Source: JBJFGR01 sp051892875 (GTDB taxonomy: Bacteria; Pseudomonadota; Gammaproteobacteria; Enterobacterales; Succinivibrionaceae). Taken from it: a stretch of DNA of 24,439 nucleotides. Location of the stretch: positions 1 to 24,439 of the forward strand of contig JBJFGR010000012.1 of the NCBI GenBank assembly GCA_051892875.1, read 5' to 3'. A model generated the notes under the pieces. It was not told where the DNA came from. It saw nothing but the letters and a program-made list of their open reading frames with translations, and made no database searches. Positions 23,394 through 24,439 of this stretch are shown piece by piece; the first letter of the stretch is position 1; each line of letters starts with the position of its first letter. The position numbers and the translations under genes were made by a program.

Positions 23394-24221
23394 TTAATGA
23401 CTCTTCTGCATTGCGTGACGCAATTCTTCTAATAATAATTGAGTACTTGGTCTTACACCTCTCCATACATAGAAACTTTCAGCTGCTTGCTCAACAAGCA
23501 TTCCTAAGCCATCAATAATTTGAACAGCCCCATGTTCTTTAGCGTACTTTAAAAATGTCGTTGGCGTATCTGCATACATTAAATCATAAGCTGTTGCATT
23601 TTGATATAGTGAATTACTTATAGGAGGTAAGCTATTGCTCAAGCTTGCAGAAGTTGCATTTATAATAATATCAAAAGGTGCATAGAAATCTAATTTGCTA
23701 AATTCTTCAGCCTTAACATTGTCACTATTAGCAATTACTGCTAAATCAAGAGCTTTTGAAAAAGTTCTATTAGCTATAACTATAAGAGCTGGATTTTCAT
23801 CCATAATTGGAGTTAATACACCTCTAGCAGCACCACCAGCACCTAGAATTAATATTTTTTTTTCATTTAAAACAACATTATGTTGTTTTAAATCAGTTAC
23901 TAAACCTATTCCATCAGTATTATCACCCAAAATAGTACCATCAGGCATAAACTTAAGAGTATTTACTGCACCAGCTATTTCAGCTCTTTTAGTTCGTTTT
24001 GTACAGAATTCAAAGGCATCTTGCTTAAATGGAACTGTAACATTACAACCTAAAACACCTTGATTTTTAAATAAATCAGTTACTGTGGAAGAAAATTGAC
24101 CTAAAGGGACTTCTAATGTTGTATATTCAAGTTCTTGTTTTGTTTGTTTTGCAAAATATGTATGAATATAAGGGGACTTACTATGATTTATTGGATTACC
24201 TAATACATGATACTTATCCAT
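23394..24221 (-). CDS. aroE: Shikimate dehydrogenase (NADP+)
   Basis: Reduces 3-dehydroshikimate to shikimate, upstream of the chorismate used by TrpE. In the 275-residue product: shikimate-binding NPINHSKSPYIH (9-20), catalytic pair K66 (NVTVPFKQ) and D103 (GDNTDG), Rossmann loop GAGGAARG (127-134) and NADP-specific NRT (151-153). Start ATG 24219-24221 has AAAAGG eight bases upstream. It leads the minus-strand cluster with rsmJ and the iron alcohol dehydrogenase. A candidate promoter lies at 24298-24326, with two palindromes immediately upstream of it. Confidence 0.97.
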   Translation of the reverse strand: MDKYHVLGNPINHSKSPYIHTYFAKQTKQELEYTTLEVPLGQFSSTVTDLFKNQGVLGCNVTVPFKQDAFEFCTKRTKRAEIAGAVNTLKFMPDGTILGDNTDGIGLVTDLKQHNVVLNEKKILILGAGGAARGVLTPIMDENPALIVIANRTFSKALDLAVIANSDNVKAEEFSKLDFYAPFDIIINATSASLSNSLPPISNSLYQNATAYDLMYADTPTTFLKYAKEHGAVQIIDGLGMLVEQAAESFYVWRGVRPSTQLLLEELRHAMQKSH

Positions 24222-24297
24222 GAAGATTACCTTTTTTATATGATTTACTTCTTCAACTAATCATTCTTTGTTTGGAATATACAATAAGAACATGTAA

Positions 24298-24326
24298 TAT
24301 ATAACACACTTGTTTTTATTGTACAA
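24298..24326 (-). promoter_or_regulatory. Candidate aroE promoter
   Basis: Minus strand: TTGTAC (24321-24326), 17-base spacer, TATATA (24298-24303) preceded by TGT (extended -10). Predicted start near 24291, leader about 70 bases. The -35 is a weak match. Confidence 0.5.
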
Positions 24327-24333
24327 TATCTAA

Positions 24334-24360
24334 AAGTTATATAACTTAGTTAAATAACTA
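24334..24360. promoter_or_regulatory. Two adjacent palindromes with a common AGTTA..TAACT core, possible operator
   Basis: AAGTTATATAACTT (24334-24347) and TAGTTAAATAACTA (24347-24360) share one base and repeat the same core AGTTA-N2-TAACT at a 13-bp period. They begin eight bases upstream of the candidate aroE -35. The arrangement suits two dimers of a repressor or activator of aroE, or of a gene beyond the right edge. The regulator is unknown. Confidence 0.5.
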
Positions 24361-24439
24361 ATAAAAGATTAAGAACATTAGTGGTTAGTTTTAGATATAA
24401 GAGTTTACCTTGTATATAAATTTAAGTACTTCTAATTTT

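Noticed and set aside
23695..24063. 122-codon plus-strand frame within aroE
   Set aside because: Antisense shadow of aroE; no ribosome site or recognisable protein.

Overview
The window reads as chromosomal DNA of a strongly AT-rich gammaproteobacterium. Four things point there: a trp operon with a Trp-rich leader peptide and attenuator, a fused trpC-trpF, FabB-type ketoacyl synthase I, and RsmJ, which is largely a gammaproteobacterial family. Separate trpG and trpD with fused trpCF is the layout of the Vibrionales/Aeromonadales side. A class I (oxygen-sensitive) fumarase and the low GC would suit a gut-associated anaerobe or facultative anaerobe such as a member of Succinivibrionaceae or Orbaceae, but the genus cannot be decided from this sequence. 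I saw no tRNA, rRNA, CRISPR array, insertion sequence or phage gene.

Left part (1-3086): the minus-strand end of a type I restriction-modification locus, with the first 36 codons of hsdS at the edge and a long hsdM (853 codons), followed by a 414-base non-coding AT-rich stretch. 3059-4952: class I fumarase (minus), with its own terminator and a good promoter, divergent from a small membrane-anchored protein of unknown function (plus).

Middle part (5723-11006), all minus strand: a convergent shared terminator, then a likely operon (transcribed from about 8203 to 5745) of two DnaQ-fold exonuclease paralogues and a small HAD hydrolase. The first paralogue has lost four of the five catalytic residues, while the second keeps all five. 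Next come a membrane-anchored Sel1-repeat protein and a GNAT acetyltransferase.

11202-18198: the complete tryptophan operon trpL-trpE-trpG-trpD-trpCF-trpB-trpA (plus), with a readable four-segment attenuator, tight or overlapping junctions (trpE/G and trpB/A share a base) and a strong terminator. It converts chorismate to tryptophan.

18197-24439: a membrane-anchored NERD-domain protein (minus), fabB (minus) with a hairpin terminator, a stand-alone MnmD-type tRNA methyltransferase (plus; the oxidase half of the usual MnmC fusion is absent), and a minus-strand cluster aroE-rsmJ-iron alcohol dehydrogenase. aroE and trp are the two shikimate/tryptophan loci. The aroE upstream region has a plausible promoter and, just beyond it, two adjacent palindromes with the same core, which look like a regulator-binding site.

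Most genes are standard core metabolism. The least ordinary items are the active/degenerate exonuclease pair, the split MnmD, the stand-alone HAD domain resembling half of a HAD-UbiA fusion, and several perfect inverted repeats in intergenic regions.
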